From Bacteroidota bacterium (GTDB lineage Bacteria > Bacteroidota > Bacteroidia > Chitinophagales > Chitinophagaceae): a stretch of 35,985 nucleotides of DNA. Shown here one piece after another: positions 1 through 8,057 of the stretch. A model generated the notes under the pieces. That model was given only the letters and a program-made list of their open reading frames with translations. It had not been told where the DNA came from and made no database searches. The stretch lies in NCBI GenBank assembly GCA_023429825.1, contig JAEZDC010000124.1, forward strand, positions 1 to 35,985. The letters are read 5' to 3'. A program made the translations under genes and the position numbers. How positions within the stretch are numbered: position 1 is the first letter of the stretch; each line of letters starts with the position of its first letter.

Positions 1-74
1 ATCTTGGGATGATCGATCAACCTTCGGAATAACAATCGACCTATACGCCCCATTCCATTTATTGCAATTCTCAT
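1..74 (-). CDS. gap: Glyceraldehyde-3-phosphate dehydrogenase, N-terminal fragment (partial at window edge)
   Basis: Reading the minus strand from the ATG at 74 gives MRIAINGMGRIGRLLFRRLI and then DHPK before the left edge. The INGxGRIGR signature is the NAD-binding Rossmann start of type I GAPDH, the glycolytic/gluconeogenic enzyme that interconverts glyceraldehyde-3-phosphate and 1,3-bisphosphoglycerate in the cytoplasm. Only about 24 residues are visible, so the active-site Cys cannot be checked. The start is set by the match to the usual GAPDH N-terminus. Upstream (75-276) there is one copy of the dispersed 20-bp repeat and the terminator of the RND operon, so gap probably has its own promoter. 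Another Rossmann dehydrogenase is unlikely given the exact motif. Confidence 0.85.
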   Translation of the reverse strand, partial: MRIAINGMGRIGRLLFRRLIDHPK

Positions 75-163
75 ATTCTGAATTCTGCTACAAAAGAAAT
101 TAAAAGATCAATGAAAAACGGTAACAGTTTAGGTAATTGTGAATAGTTCAGTTACCTGATGCA

Positions 164-183
164 GTACAAGGGTGCGACGCAAC
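164..183 (-). repeat. Dispersed 20-bp intergenic repeat, copy A
   Basis: The minus strand reads GTTGCGTCGCACCCTTGTAC. It contains the nine-base palindrome TGCGTCGCA shared by all six copies in this window. The copy lies 90 bp upstream of the gap start codon and beyond the terminator of the RND operon. Relative to gap it is in the opposite orientation to the copies upstream of eno, fadD, acs and the RND permease. Confidence 0.85.
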
Positions 184-214
184 AGGTGCACCATTGTAGT
201 AATGAAGCTAGCTC

Positions 215-245
215 AATAAAAAGAACGGCTTCATTACTGAAGCCG
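215..245 (-). terminator. Intrinsic terminator of the RND efflux operon
   Basis: On the minus strand an 8-bp perfect stem CGGCTTCA / TGAAGCCG (238-245 and 226-233) closes a 4-base loop and is followed by TTCTTTTTATT. It begins about 30 bases after the stop codon of the RND permease and ends the four-gene operon. Confidence 0.85.
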
Positions 246-276
246 CTCTACGCATAAACCAAAACCAACTATTGTA

Positions 277-3200
277 CTAAACCTTTTGCTGTTGTTTTGT
301 GAATGTTACTTCATCGGTTGGAGGTGTAGGCCTTAATCTTCCCATCCAAACTCTCCTGCCCTGCAATCTCCTTCCCAGGAACATGATACCTACGAATATG
401 AAGAAGAATGGACCGAGGAAACCAAGTAATGCGATGTACTTTGTTCCATAGAACTGCTCCATCGGTCTTCGTAAACGTTGCGAGATGATGTACATACTTG
501 GCACCATCACTAGGGTTAAGAAGAACGAGAAGATGAGACCGAAGATGATCGTCCAGCTTAACGGCCCCCAGAACACCACGCTATCTCCACCAAAGAAAAT
601 GTGCGGATTGAGTGTCTGGAAAAAGGAAACGAAATCAATATTGAACCCTACTGCAAGTGGTAATAAACCTAAGATGGTTGCTACTGCAGTTAACAATACA
701 GGAATGATACGGATCTTTCCTGCCTGTATAGCAGCTTCTCTTATTTTGTAACCTCTTCCGCGTAATTCATCTGTGAATTCGATGAGAAGGATCCCATTTT
801 TAATTACGATACCTGCTAAACCAATGATACCTACACCCACCATGATCGTTGGCATTGTCATTCCTGTTATTGCATAACCGAGGAACACACCGATGATGGA
901 GAAAAATATTTCTGTCAACACGATGAAGGGCTTGCTAAGACTGTTGAATTGTAAAACAAGAATTAAGAATATCAAGAGTAAAGCCATCAACAAAGATGTT
1001 CCTAAGAATGACATGGTCTCTTTCTGTTGTTCGCTTTCACCTGTTTGGCGTATCACGACATCAGAAGGAATTTTGCTTTTGCTTTTAAAGTCTTCGATCT
1101 TCACTGCAAGCTGCTCATTGATCACAGGTGTCATTCTTGGATCCAATACATTCGATTGCAATTGAATTGTTCGCTTGGTATTCTTTCTTTTTACTGCACC
1201 TGTTGTACTGGTATAATCGATGGTTGCAACTGCACTCAACGGCACTTGTTTGATCTGCATCGTTCCAAAATCTCTGAACGTCAAACGGAGGTTCATCAAA
1301 TCAGTGATGTTATTTCTTACACTTTCGTTTAAACGAAGCTGTATCTTGTATTCATCTTCATCATCTTTCAACTTACTCACTTCTTTACCAAACACAGCAG
1401 TACGAACTGCCATACCTACCTGGCCAGTGCTTAACCCTTCTATCAATGCTCTTTGCCTGTCTACATTAATAGAAATTTCAGGATTGAGGAGATCAACATC
1501 TAAAGCCAGGTTCTCAATTCCTTCGATCCTGTTGGTATCAAGATAGTTTTTAAGATCAAGTGCGGCTTTTGATATGTTTTCAAAATTATCACCAATCACT
1601 TCAATATTCACCGGAGGCTCTGTTGGCGGACCTGCATCTTCCTGCCCTACTTCAACTGAAGCACCCGGAATGCCCTGCACTACCTCTCTTATTTGTGTGA
1701 GATACGGCGCTGTGCTCTTACCACCTCTTTCTTCATAAGGAACAAATGAAACCTGTATCCTACCAAGATTCGATTGCACACTCCTGTTATTATCTCTAGG
1801 ATTATTTGCACTCACAGCAACGTTAGAGATCACACTCTCCACGATACTTCCATGAACACCTGGTCTTTCGTTTCCAAGAACCTTATACACCCTTTGCTCT
1901 AATACTCTTGTAACGGAATCTGTTGTTTCAGCAGACGTACCTACCGGCATCTTCAAATACACGTACACAAAATGCGGGTCGCCACTAGGGAAGAAAGGCA
2001 TTGCAGGATTTCTGACCATCAATCCAACAAAAGCAACTATAAATATTCCAAACAACCCTACAAACATTGCGATAGGTCTCTTACCAACCAACACCCAGCG
2101 CAACAGGCTTTCATATCTTCTCATTAATCCCGGCAATACTCTTTCCTGGAATTTATGAATGATGTCTCTCAGCACATAATTATTCAGGATCATCATCAAC
2201 GACATGAACAACAGGAAGTTTCCGATGCCATGCCATCCAACGAGATTCAACAGTATACCAAACACGATGAAGGTGAGAAACCATTTGCTTTTAAAAACTG
2301 TTCGCTTCGGTTTATCATATTCTCTTCCTTCAGGCTTCATGAAGCTCACCGCAAAAACAGGGTTCATGATGAAGGCAACGATCAATGATGCCGCCAACGT
2401 TAGGATCAACATTACCGGTAAATAGATCATGAACTTTCCTATCAATCCTTTCCATAATAACAATGGGAAGAACGGAGCTAATGTTGTTGCTGTACCTGCC
2501 AATACGGGTATGAATACTTCGCCCGCTGCTTCTTTGGCTGATCGTACGATTGGTACTTTACCATTGTTATATATACGATGCGTATTTTCTATCACCACGA
2601 TCGCATCATCCACGATAATTCCCAATCCAAATAATAATGCAAAGAGTACGATGAAGTTCAATGTGATCGTTCCACCGACAAGAAAATCCCCGAGCGGTAA
2701 GAACATGAAAGCAACGAATACTGATAACGGTACACTCAACGCTACGAAGAATGCATTGGTTACTCCCATAAAGAACATGAGAATGAGTAACACGAGAATG
2801 AAACCAATCACGATCGTATTCACTAACTCTTTAAAAGATGTTTCAGTTTGAATACTTTGGTCACCCGTGATCACTACTTTCAAATCAGGAGGCAATTCAC
2901 CACTCTTCTTCATTTCATCTACAAAACCCCTGATACCATGAGCGGTTTCAATAAGATTTTCACCTGCCCTTTTAACTATGTTAAGTGTAATTACATTATT
3001 ACCATCGAGACGAGCATAGCTTTCTGTTTCTTTAACTGTATCTACTAATTGAGCAATATCTCTTAAATAAATAGGCGCCCCGTTAATGTTCTTCAACACG
3101 ATATTATTCATGTCGAGCGCCGAAGTAAACTGGCCTTTCAAACGGATGGTTCTCTTCATATCGCCGACAGTGACCAATCCACCAGTGATATCCATGTTCT

Positions 3201-3870
3201 CATACTTCACTGCATTTTCAACATCCTGGAAGGTGAGCTTCGCTGCTTCCATTTTGTATGGGTCTACATTTATCTGTATCTCTCTTTCGGGCGCCCCAAC
3301 AATATCTGCACGGTTGATCTGCTTCAGCTCTTCAAACTTATCCTGCATCTTATCAGCGTATTCCTTCAACTGCATTCCATCGTAGTTGCCGCTGATGTTC
3401 ACATACATGATCGGCATTTCGCTAAAGTCGAACTCCATGATATTGGGTTCCTGCGTAAGATCAGTAGGCAGATCTGTTCTCGATTTGTCCACCGCATCTT
3501 TTACTTTCTGCCGGGCGATATCTGTTTTTACATCGGTATCAAACTCAACAATGATCAAGCTATAGTCTTGCTGCGAAATAGAATTGATCTTATTCACCTT
3601 AGCACCACTTATTCCTTTCAACTGCTTTTCTATCGGTCTCGTGACAAGATTTTCAATATCCTTTGCGGAGTTACCGAAGTATACGGTAGTTACCGAAATG
3701 GTAGGCACCACGATATCTGGGAACTGCTCTTTCGGCATCGTGTTGAACTTGGTCAACCCATACAACGAGATCAATATCGTTATAATGTAGGTTGCTGTTC
3801 TGTTATCAATTGCCCAGCTGGTAGGTTTAAACTCCTTGAATTTTTTGCTCAGGCTATCTAATACTTTCAT
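277..3870 (-). CDS. RND efflux transporter permease (HAE-1/AcrB-like) with extra membrane helices
   Basis: This is the inner-membrane proton-driven pump of a tripartite efflux system, 1197 residues against about 1030-1050 for typical AcrB homologues. TM1 is near residues 25-42. TM4 carries the proton-relay pair D421-D422 in GLGIIVDDAIVVIEN, and TM10 carries K1024 in GIVIKNGILL, the HAE-1 pattern rather than the heavy-metal (CusA) pattern. Porter domains lie around 45-340 and 620-950. The extra length comes from two hydrophobic segments after TM6 (about 528-567), an insert between TM11 and TM12 (about 1075-1105) and an additional C-terminal hydrophobic segment (about 1145-1165). It is the last gene of tetR-tolC-MFP-RND, separated from the adaptor by a 113-bp gap that contains repeat copy B. 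Substrates cannot be told from sequence; drugs, bile-like detergents or lipids are typical of the family. Confidence 0.95.
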   Translation of the reverse strand: MKVLDSLSKKFKEFKPTSWAIDNRTATYIITILISLYGLTKFNTMPKEQFPDIVVPTISVTTVYFGNSAKDIENLVTRPIEKQLKGISGAKVNKINSISQQDYSLIIVEFDTDVKTDIARQKVKDAVDKSRTDLPTDLTQEPNIMEFDFSEMPIMYVNISGNYDGMQLKEYADKMQDKFEELKQINRADIVGAPEREIQINVDPYKMEAAKLTFQDVENAVKYENMDITGGLVTVGDMKRTIRLKGQFTSALDMNNIVLKNINGAPIYLRDIAQLVDTVKETESYARLDGNNVITLNIVKRAGENLIETAHGIRGFVDEMKKSGELPPDLKVVITGDQSIQTETSFKELVNTIVIGFILVLLILMFFMGVTNAFFVALSVPLSVFVAFMFLPLGDFLVGGTITLNFIVLFALLFGLGIIVDDAIVVIENTHRIYNNGKVPIVRSAKEAAGEVFIPVLAGTATTLAPFFPLLLWKGLIGKFMIYLPVMLILTLAASLIVAFIMNPVFAVSFMKPEGREYDKPKRTVFKSKWFLTFIVFGILLNLVGWHGIGNFLLFMSLMMILNNYVLRDIIHKFQERVLPGLMRRYESLLRWVLVGKRPIAMFVGLFGIFIVAFVGLMVRNPAMPFFPSGDPHFVYVYLKMPVGTSAETTDSVTRVLEQRVYKVLGNERPGVHGSIVESVISNVAVSANNPRDNNRSVQSNLGRIQVSFVPYEERGGKSTAPYLTQIREVVQGIPGASVEVGQEDAGPPTEPPVNIEVIGDNFENISKAALDLKNYLDTNRIEGIENLALDVDLLNPEISINVDRQRALIEGLSTGQVGMAVRTAVFGKEVSKLKDDEDEYKIQLRLNESVRNNITDLMNLRLTFRDFGTMQIKQVPLSAVATIDYTSTTGAVKRKNTKRTIQLQSNVLDPRMTPVINEQLAVKIEDFKSKSKIPSDVVIRQTGESEQQKETMSFLGTSLLMALLLIFLILVLQFNSLSKPFIVLTEIFFSIIGVFLGYAITGMTMPTIMVGVGIIGLAGIVIKNGILLIEFTDELRGRGYKIREAAIQAGKIRIIPVLLTAVATILGLLPLAVGFNIDFVSFFQTLNPHIFFGGDSVVFWGPLSWTIIFGLIFSFFLTLVMVPSMYIISQRLRRPMEQFYGTKYIALLGFLGPFFFIFVGIMFLGRRLQGRRVWMGRLRPTPPTDEVTFTKQQQKV

Positions 3871-3918
3871 TTGGAAATATTTTTATTTAGTCAGCTTTAG
3901 ATTTTCTCTCATCGTCCC

Positions 3919-3937
3919 TTGCGTCGCACACTTGTAC
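3919..3937 (+). repeat. Dispersed 20-bp intergenic repeat, copy B
   Basis: The plus strand reads TTGCGTCGCACACTTGTAC, lacking the first G of the consensus. It sits inside the efflux operon, between the adaptor stop and the permease start, 48 bp upstream of the permease ATG. Similarity to copy E continues downstream (GTACAGT..TGA..CTTT), so the element may be about 40 bp long. Confidence 0.85.
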
Positions 3938-3983
3938 AGTATGATCTTTACGCAACTATCCACTCTGCACTATCAGTTATCAT

Positions 3984-5192
3984 CTATTTAACAATGCTGA
4001 TCACCTGTCCCTCATACAAATTCTGAAATCCTTCTGTGATCAACTCATCACCTGCTTTTAATCCTACCTTCACTTCGATCATTTGCCCGTTCAGTTCACC
4101 TACACCTACAGGTCTTTTTCTTGCGACCATTTTATCTGCTTCTTTCACCGCAACAAAAACATACTTACCATTCTCATCAGTTTGAATGGTATTTACCGGA
4201 ACAACGATCGTACTGGCAACAGCATAATCCTGTATTTGTATCTGTGCGATCTGGTTAGGCCTTGCAGAACCATCTGCCGGAATTCTTGCTTCTATATTGA
4301 AGCTTCTGCTATTTGGATCAATCACTTTACCGGAAAGGGTAATAGTTGATTTATATGTTTTATTTACATCAGGCAATATCACATTGATTGGTGAACCTAC
4401 TTTTACTCTTGTTGCATAGGTTTCAGGAACAGCAGCTTCCACTTTCAACGCACTATTATTTACAATTTGAATCTGCGGCATATTTCCCATCATCCCCATG
4501 AAAGTTTCTCCCACTCTTACATTCATTTGTTCAACTATTCCGTTTACATCAGAATGAACATTGGTTGCTGCCAGTTGCTCTTCCTGTATCTTAATATTTG
4601 CCCGTGCTGCAGCCAGTTGCGCCTCCAGTGTATTTACGTTTGTTCTGTATTGAATCAACTGCACTTCACTACCAATGCCCTGCTTTCTCAAATTTTCGAA
4701 ACGTGTCAACACATCTCTTGCAGCCGTTAACTGAGCCTGAATAGTACCTAAACTTGTTTTTGAAGCCACGATCTGCTGACGAATAATTGCATCATCTAAC
4801 TTCAGCAATAATTGTCCTTTTCTAACAGCCTGCCCCTGCTTCACATAAATCGCTTTCACTTGTCCCGGACCTAACCTGGGAGATATATTAGAAATATTAT
4901 CGGAAATGACTTTACCCTGTATTTCTATATAGTGCTTGAATTCCTGCAAAGCAAGCGGCGTTACACTCACCAGTTTTGCATTCAATACTTTACTAGAAGA
5001 TGTATCCAGCTTAGCTAACTCATCTTCCAAAGTTTGGATCTCAGATGCAAGAGCTGTTTGCTCTTTTTTTAGCTTTTCAAGCTTGGCTTTTTTATCCGCA
5101 ATGTCTGCGCTTTCTTTTTTAGAACTGCTTCCACAGGCTGCCAGTACAACTACTGCAGAAAGTATGAAAGCGTATCTCATCAATTGGTTCAT
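3984..5192 (-). CDS. RND efflux periplasmic adaptor (membrane fusion protein), lipoprotein
   Basis: 402 residues. This is the periplasmic adaptor that links the RND pump to the TolC-like channel. The N-terminus is a lipoprotein signal with lipobox LAAC and predicted lipidated Cys20, so it should be anchored in the membrane. Residues about 33-66 are a Lys/Glu/Leu-rich heptad segment, a short coiled coil placed before the usual domains. The barrel-sandwich (lipoyl-like) halves flank an alpha-hairpin at about 130-215 (GQAVRKGQLLLKLDD, then LGTIQAQLTAARDVL and EAQLAAARANIKIQEEQLAA), followed by a beta-barrel (VGSPINVILPD) and a membrane-proximal domain. The gene starts 22 bp after tolC in the same operon. 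The family is certain, the substrate unknown. Confidence 0.95.
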   Translation of the reverse strand: MNQLMRYAFILSAVVVLAACGSSSKKESADIADKKAKLEKLKKEQTALASEIQTLEDELAKLDTSSSKVLNAKLVSVTPLALQEFKHYIEIQGKVISDNISNISPRLGPGQVKAIYVKQGQAVRKGQLLLKLDDAIIRQQIVASKTSLGTIQAQLTAARDVLTRFENLRKQGIGSEVQLIQYRTNVNTLEAQLAAARANIKIQEEQLAATNVHSDVNGIVEQMNVRVGETFMGMMGNMPQIQIVNNSALKVEAAVPETYATRVKVGSPINVILPDVNKTYKSTITLSGKVIDPNSRSFNIEARIPADGSARPNQIAQIQIQDYAVASTIVVPVNTIQTDENGKYVFVAVKEADKMVARKRPVGVGELNGQMIEVKVGLKAGDELITEGFQNLYEGQVISIVK

Positions 5193-5214
5193 AATTCGTT
5201 TATTTAAGTTTTAG

Positions 5215-6609
5215 TTATTGTAGTTTTCCTAATGCTTTTTGATAGCTGATCTTAGAAACGATTGCCTGGTATAAAGCATTGAAATAGTTATTTCTCGCCG
5301 CCTGCAATTCATTTTCAGCCAATAAAACTTCTGAGCTGCTTCCAACACCTTCACTAAGTTTTATGCGTGTTGTGTTTACTACTCTTTGCGCTAACTCCAT
5401 ATTTCTTTGTTGTGCATCCAGGTTGAGTAAGGAAATTCTTAATGAAGCCCTGTTCACTGTTTGTTCTAAGTCAACTCCCTGCTTGGCAAAGTCTATTGTA
5501 TTCTCCAGCTTCTGCAAATTGAGTTTTGCCTGCTGCACTTTATATTTCCTTTGGAAACCATCGAAAATTGGAATGCTCACGTTCACGCCTACATAAGAAC
5601 TCCTGATCCATGTAGTGCTTTTGTCAGTAAAAAATTTTTGCCCCATGCCATTTCCGGAATAGTTTGCCATTGCAGCAACTGTTGGAATAAATCCAAGCTT
5701 ATAACGCTTTACATCCAATTTCAAAAGATCACGGCTATAATTGAGTGTTCTTATTTCCGCTCTATCTTCATATTTGAACTCTGCATCTAGCACACCTTCT
5801 TTCACTTTATCAACGCTTAGTTCATCTTTCAACACCACGGTATCTTTTTGTGAAACACCAATGGAAAACTTCAATAAAGCATAAGATATTTCCACAACAT
5901 TTTGCACAGCGTTTCTACTTGTTCTGAGATTAGTAAGCTGTACCTGGAATTTGTCAATATCAAGTTGCTCAGAAAAACCTTCTTTGTACAATGCTTCGGC
6001 TTCTGAATACAACTTCTCCAATCGTTGTACACTTTCATTCAGGTATTCCAATTGCTTTTCAGCAATCAGGATCGCATAGTATTTTTTATATGCTGAATCC
6101 TTTACTCTTTCTTTTACTTGTTCTATCTGGGCTGCAGATAAATCAAGCGCTGCTTTTCTTGCCTGCAATCCCACAAATACATCTGGCTGAAAAAGCAATT
6201 GCTGCAAAGTGATCCCTGTTGTTAAATTCCAGGGTTGTTGAAAGCTCACCTGTCTTAACATAGGTGCTGGTACATTAGTGATGGGTTGTCCACTTCCATT
6301 TCTCACACCTTCATCTTTCAGTATAGAATATACTGCTGTTGCAGTCGCATCTGGAAAGAGCAATTGAGGTAATTGCAAATAATGAGTGATGTTCGTGTTA
6401 CCTGTGATTTGTGGCAAAGCCTGCCCTGTAATCTGTTTGTTTAATGCTTGCTGAACCTGGTAATCTAATTGTGCGTTCTTAACATCAGTAAGATTTTTAA
6501 AAGCCAGTTCAACTGCTTCCTTAACTGTTAACTCATGCTTTTGCTGTGCTTGTAACTGGGAGTATGCTACAGTAAAAACAAAAATCAACAACAATCTTAG
6601 TTTGGTCAT
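5215..6609 (-). CDS. TolC-family outer-membrane efflux channel
   Basis: 464 residues with a signal peptide ending near AYSQLQAQ. The mature protein has the internal duplication of the outer membrane efflux family (OEP): two long alpha-helical coiled regions (about 150-250 and 365-460) alternating with beta strands. The second repeat includes EVLLAENELQAARNNYFNAL, a typical OEP helix. It forms the trimeric exit duct for the adjacent adaptor and pump. Its ATG overlaps the tetR stop by 4 bases (ATGA), indicating translational coupling, and the adaptor follows after 22 bp. It is clearly the outer-membrane part of the RND system encoded here. Confidence 0.95.
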   Translation of the reverse strand: MTKLRLLLIFVFTVAYSQLQAQQKHELTVKEAVELAFKNLTDVKNAQLDYQVQQALNKQITGQALPQITGNTNITHYLQLPQLLFPDATATAVYSILKDEGVRNGSGQPITNVPAPMLRQVSFQQPWNLTTGITLQQLLFQPDVFVGLQARKAALDLSAAQIEQVKERVKDSAYKKYYAILIAEKQLEYLNESVQRLEKLYSEAEALYKEGFSEQLDIDKFQVQLTNLRTSRNAVQNVVEISYALLKFSIGVSQKDTVVLKDELSVDKVKEGVLDAEFKYEDRAEIRTLNYSRDLLKLDVKRYKLGFIPTVAAMANYSGNGMGQKFFTDKSTTWIRSSYVGVNVSIPIFDGFQRKYKVQQAKLNLQKLENTIDFAKQGVDLEQTVNRASLRISLLNLDAQQRNMELAQRVVNTTRIKLSEGVGSSSEVLLAENELQAARNNYFNALYQAIVSKISYQKALGKLQ

Positions 6610-7229
6610 CGTGCTACTGTTTTTTGTCGTTGTTGTATATATTTCTGAATCAGTTTAATTCCTTTTGGTGTTGACAGGCCATATAAGAAATGCTCAAGCA
6701 GTTCTTTCTCTACGCCTGCAAGGTCTTTTTTGCTTTGCGGAAAAATGTCTGTATTGAATGCCAGCATGCTACTTTCGATCCTGAACCTTGTGAGTATATC
6801 AACATTTATCTCCGCCCGATATATCTCTTCTTTAACCCCTCGTTCAAGATTTGTTTTTATTACGTTGAATAAGAATTCGTACTTGTATGCATTGAATTTT
6901 GCATACACATTTGGATGATATTTATGCAGGTCAAATAAGATTGCAGGGTTCATTTCATTGAACATCTGCAGCATGTGATCAAACGCAAGAAATACTTCAT
7001 GAATAGCGTTGTCTGCCTTATCCCGGTCGCACATGCATAATTTCTTGTTCTCTCCCAACAACCTGTCAAACACCGCATGAACGATCTCTTCCTTATCAGT
7101 AAAAGACTGGTATAATGTTTTTTTTGAAATACCTAACTGGTTGGATATCTCATCCATTGACACGCTCCTTATGCCGTATCGCTTAAAAAGCTCTTCTGCC
7201 TTGGCTTGTATTCTTTCCTTCATTTCCAT
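6606..7229 (-). CDS. TetR/AcrR-family transcriptional regulator of the efflux operon
   Basis: The N-terminal helix-turn-helix is MDEISNQLGISKKTLYQSF, preceded by AEELFKRYGIRSVS, classic for TetR. The C-terminal part is the variable ligand-binding domain. I start it at the ATG at 7229 (207 residues): an in-frame GTG upstream at 7289 would place the promoter inside the gene, and the -7 element TAGTTTTG ends at 7239. The second ATG at 7223 is an equally possible start. It is the first gene of its own operon and overlaps tolC by 4 bases. A 9-bp inverted repeat over its promoter (7246-7277) makes autorepression, relieved by a pump substrate, the likely mode of control; this is inference. Confidence 0.92.
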   Translation of the reverse strand: MEMKERIQAKAEELFKRYGIRSVSMDEISNQLGISKKTLYQSFTDKEEIVHAVFDRLLGENKKLCMCDRDKADNAIHEVFLAFDHMLQMFNEMNPAILFDLHKYHPNVYAKFNAYKYEFLFNVIKTNLERGVKEEIYRAEINVDILTRFRIESSMLAFNTDIFPQSKKDLAGVEKELLEHFLYGLSTPKGIKLIQKYIQQRQKTVAR

Positions 7230-7238
7230 AATCGGCCG

Positions 7239-7246
7239 CAAAACTA
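7239..7246 (-). promoter_or_regulatory. -7 promoter element of the tetR-tolC-MFP-RND operon
   Basis: The minus strand reads TAGTTTTG, a full match to the Bacteroidota consensus TAnnTTTG. Only 9 bases separate it from the ATG at 7229, so the transcript leader should be just a few bases long. No perfect -33 TTTG is present, as is common at regulated promoters. Confidence 0.65.
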
Positions 7247-7277
7247 TGGAAACTTTTTTCGTAAAACGAGTTTCCAT
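7246..7277. promoter_or_regulatory. Probable TetR operator (9-bp inverted repeat)
   Basis: ATGGAAACT (7246-7254) and AGTTTCCAT (7269-7277) form a perfect 9-bp inverted repeat with a 14-bp spacer. The near arm touches the -7 element of the tetR promoter and the repeat fills the space between the -7 and -33 positions, where a bound dimer would block RNA polymerase. A second small palindrome, CACAT-TAAT-ATGTG (7287-7300), lies toward the divergent DUF502 gene. Confidence 0.7.
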
Positions 7278-7347
7278 TAAAAAAATCACATTAATATGTG
7301 GTTAAGAGGGTCAAGTGGTTCTGAAGTCAGTTCAAGTTGAATTCAGT

Positions 7348-7355
7348 TACTTTTG
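7348..7355 (+). promoter_or_regulatory. -7 promoter element of the DUF502 gene
   Basis: TACTTTTG matches TAnnTTTG exactly. The ATG at 7362 is only 6 bases further on, so transcription probably starts at or next to the start codon (leaderless or nearly so). Confidence 0.6.
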
Positions 7356-7361
7356 TTTACA

Positions 7362-8009
7362 ATGGCTCCACTAAACCAAAACAAAGGCTTAAAATATCTG
7401 GTCGGAAAGGTGATTCAATTCTTCTTTCAAGGGTTGATACTTATCCTGCCAATCGCTGTAACCATTTGGGTGATCATTGCTATTTTCAATTTTATAGATG
7501 GCATCCTGCCTAATTTGATAAATACTGTTGTTCCAGGATCCATTAAACGAGATGCTTTTGGAAATTTAAAGGATATTCCGGCGGGTGTTGGATTTGCAGT
7601 GGCCATCTTATTAGTTGTTTTCATCGGCTGGCTCTCATCTCTTTTCTTTGTGGGAAGAGTGATGCAGTGGATCGATAAAGCGCTCGAACATACTCCAGGC
7701 ATCAAATACATTTATTCGCCAGTAAAAGATTTCCTGGAAGCTTTTGCAGGTAATAAAAAGAAGTTTGACAAACCTGTCCTTGCATCTGTTGATGATACAG
7801 ATGTATGGAGAATAGGCTTCATTACACAAAATGATATGACTGATTTTGGCTTAGCAGATCATGTGTCAGTATATGTGCCGCTTGCATATGCTGTTACCGG
7901 AACTACTTACATTGTTCCGAAAAACAGGATCAGGATTCTAGAGAATGTTTCCGCAGCCGATGCCATGAAATTTGCTGTTACAGGCGGTGTTACGGATGTA
8001 AATGATTAA
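7362..8009 (+). CDS. DUF502 family membrane protein
   Basis: 215 residues from the ATG at 7362. An in-frame TTG at 7353 is rejected because it lies in the -7 element. Two hydrophobic segments (about 20-45 and 68-95) flank a loop with GILPNLI and a conserved GxG-type region. The cytosolic C-terminal part contains HTPGIKYIYSPVKDFLEAF, a hallmark of DUF502 (COG2928). The molecular function of the family is unknown; it is a conserved inner-membrane protein. It is divergent from the tetR operon and lies 48 bp upstream of serC in the same direction, so the two could be co-transcribed, although serC has its own weak promoter-like sequence. Confidence 0.88.
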   Translation: MAPLNQNKGLKYLVGKVIQFFFQGLILILPIAVTIWVIIAIFNFIDGILPNLINTVVPGSIKRDAFGNLKDIPAGVGFAVAILLVVFIGWLSSLFFVGRVMQWIDKALEHTPGIKYIYSPVKDFLEAFAGNKKKFDKPVLASVDDTDVWRIGFITQNDMTDFGLADHVSVYVPLAYAVTGTTYIVPKNRIRILENVSAADAMKFAVTGGVTDVND

Positions 8010-8057
8010 CCACATTATGTTATGCTACTTCTTTAACATTCTTCATTTCTTTGTTAG

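Noticed and set aside
2429..2851. Long open frame antisense to the RND permease
   Set aside because: It lies wholly inside the permease in another frame, and the protein has no family features and an unnatural Asn/Pro/Thr-rich composition. Other antisense frames across the window look the same.
277..3870. RND permease as a heavy-metal (CusA-type) pump
   Set aside because: TM4 has the double Asp (D421-D422) and TM10 has Lys1024 of HAE-1 pumps, not the single Asp/Glu pattern of metal pumps.
7230..7289. N-terminal extension of the TetR protein from a GTG at 7289
   Set aside because: The extension would contain the promoter and operator, and the HTH family normally starts just before ERIQAKAEELF.
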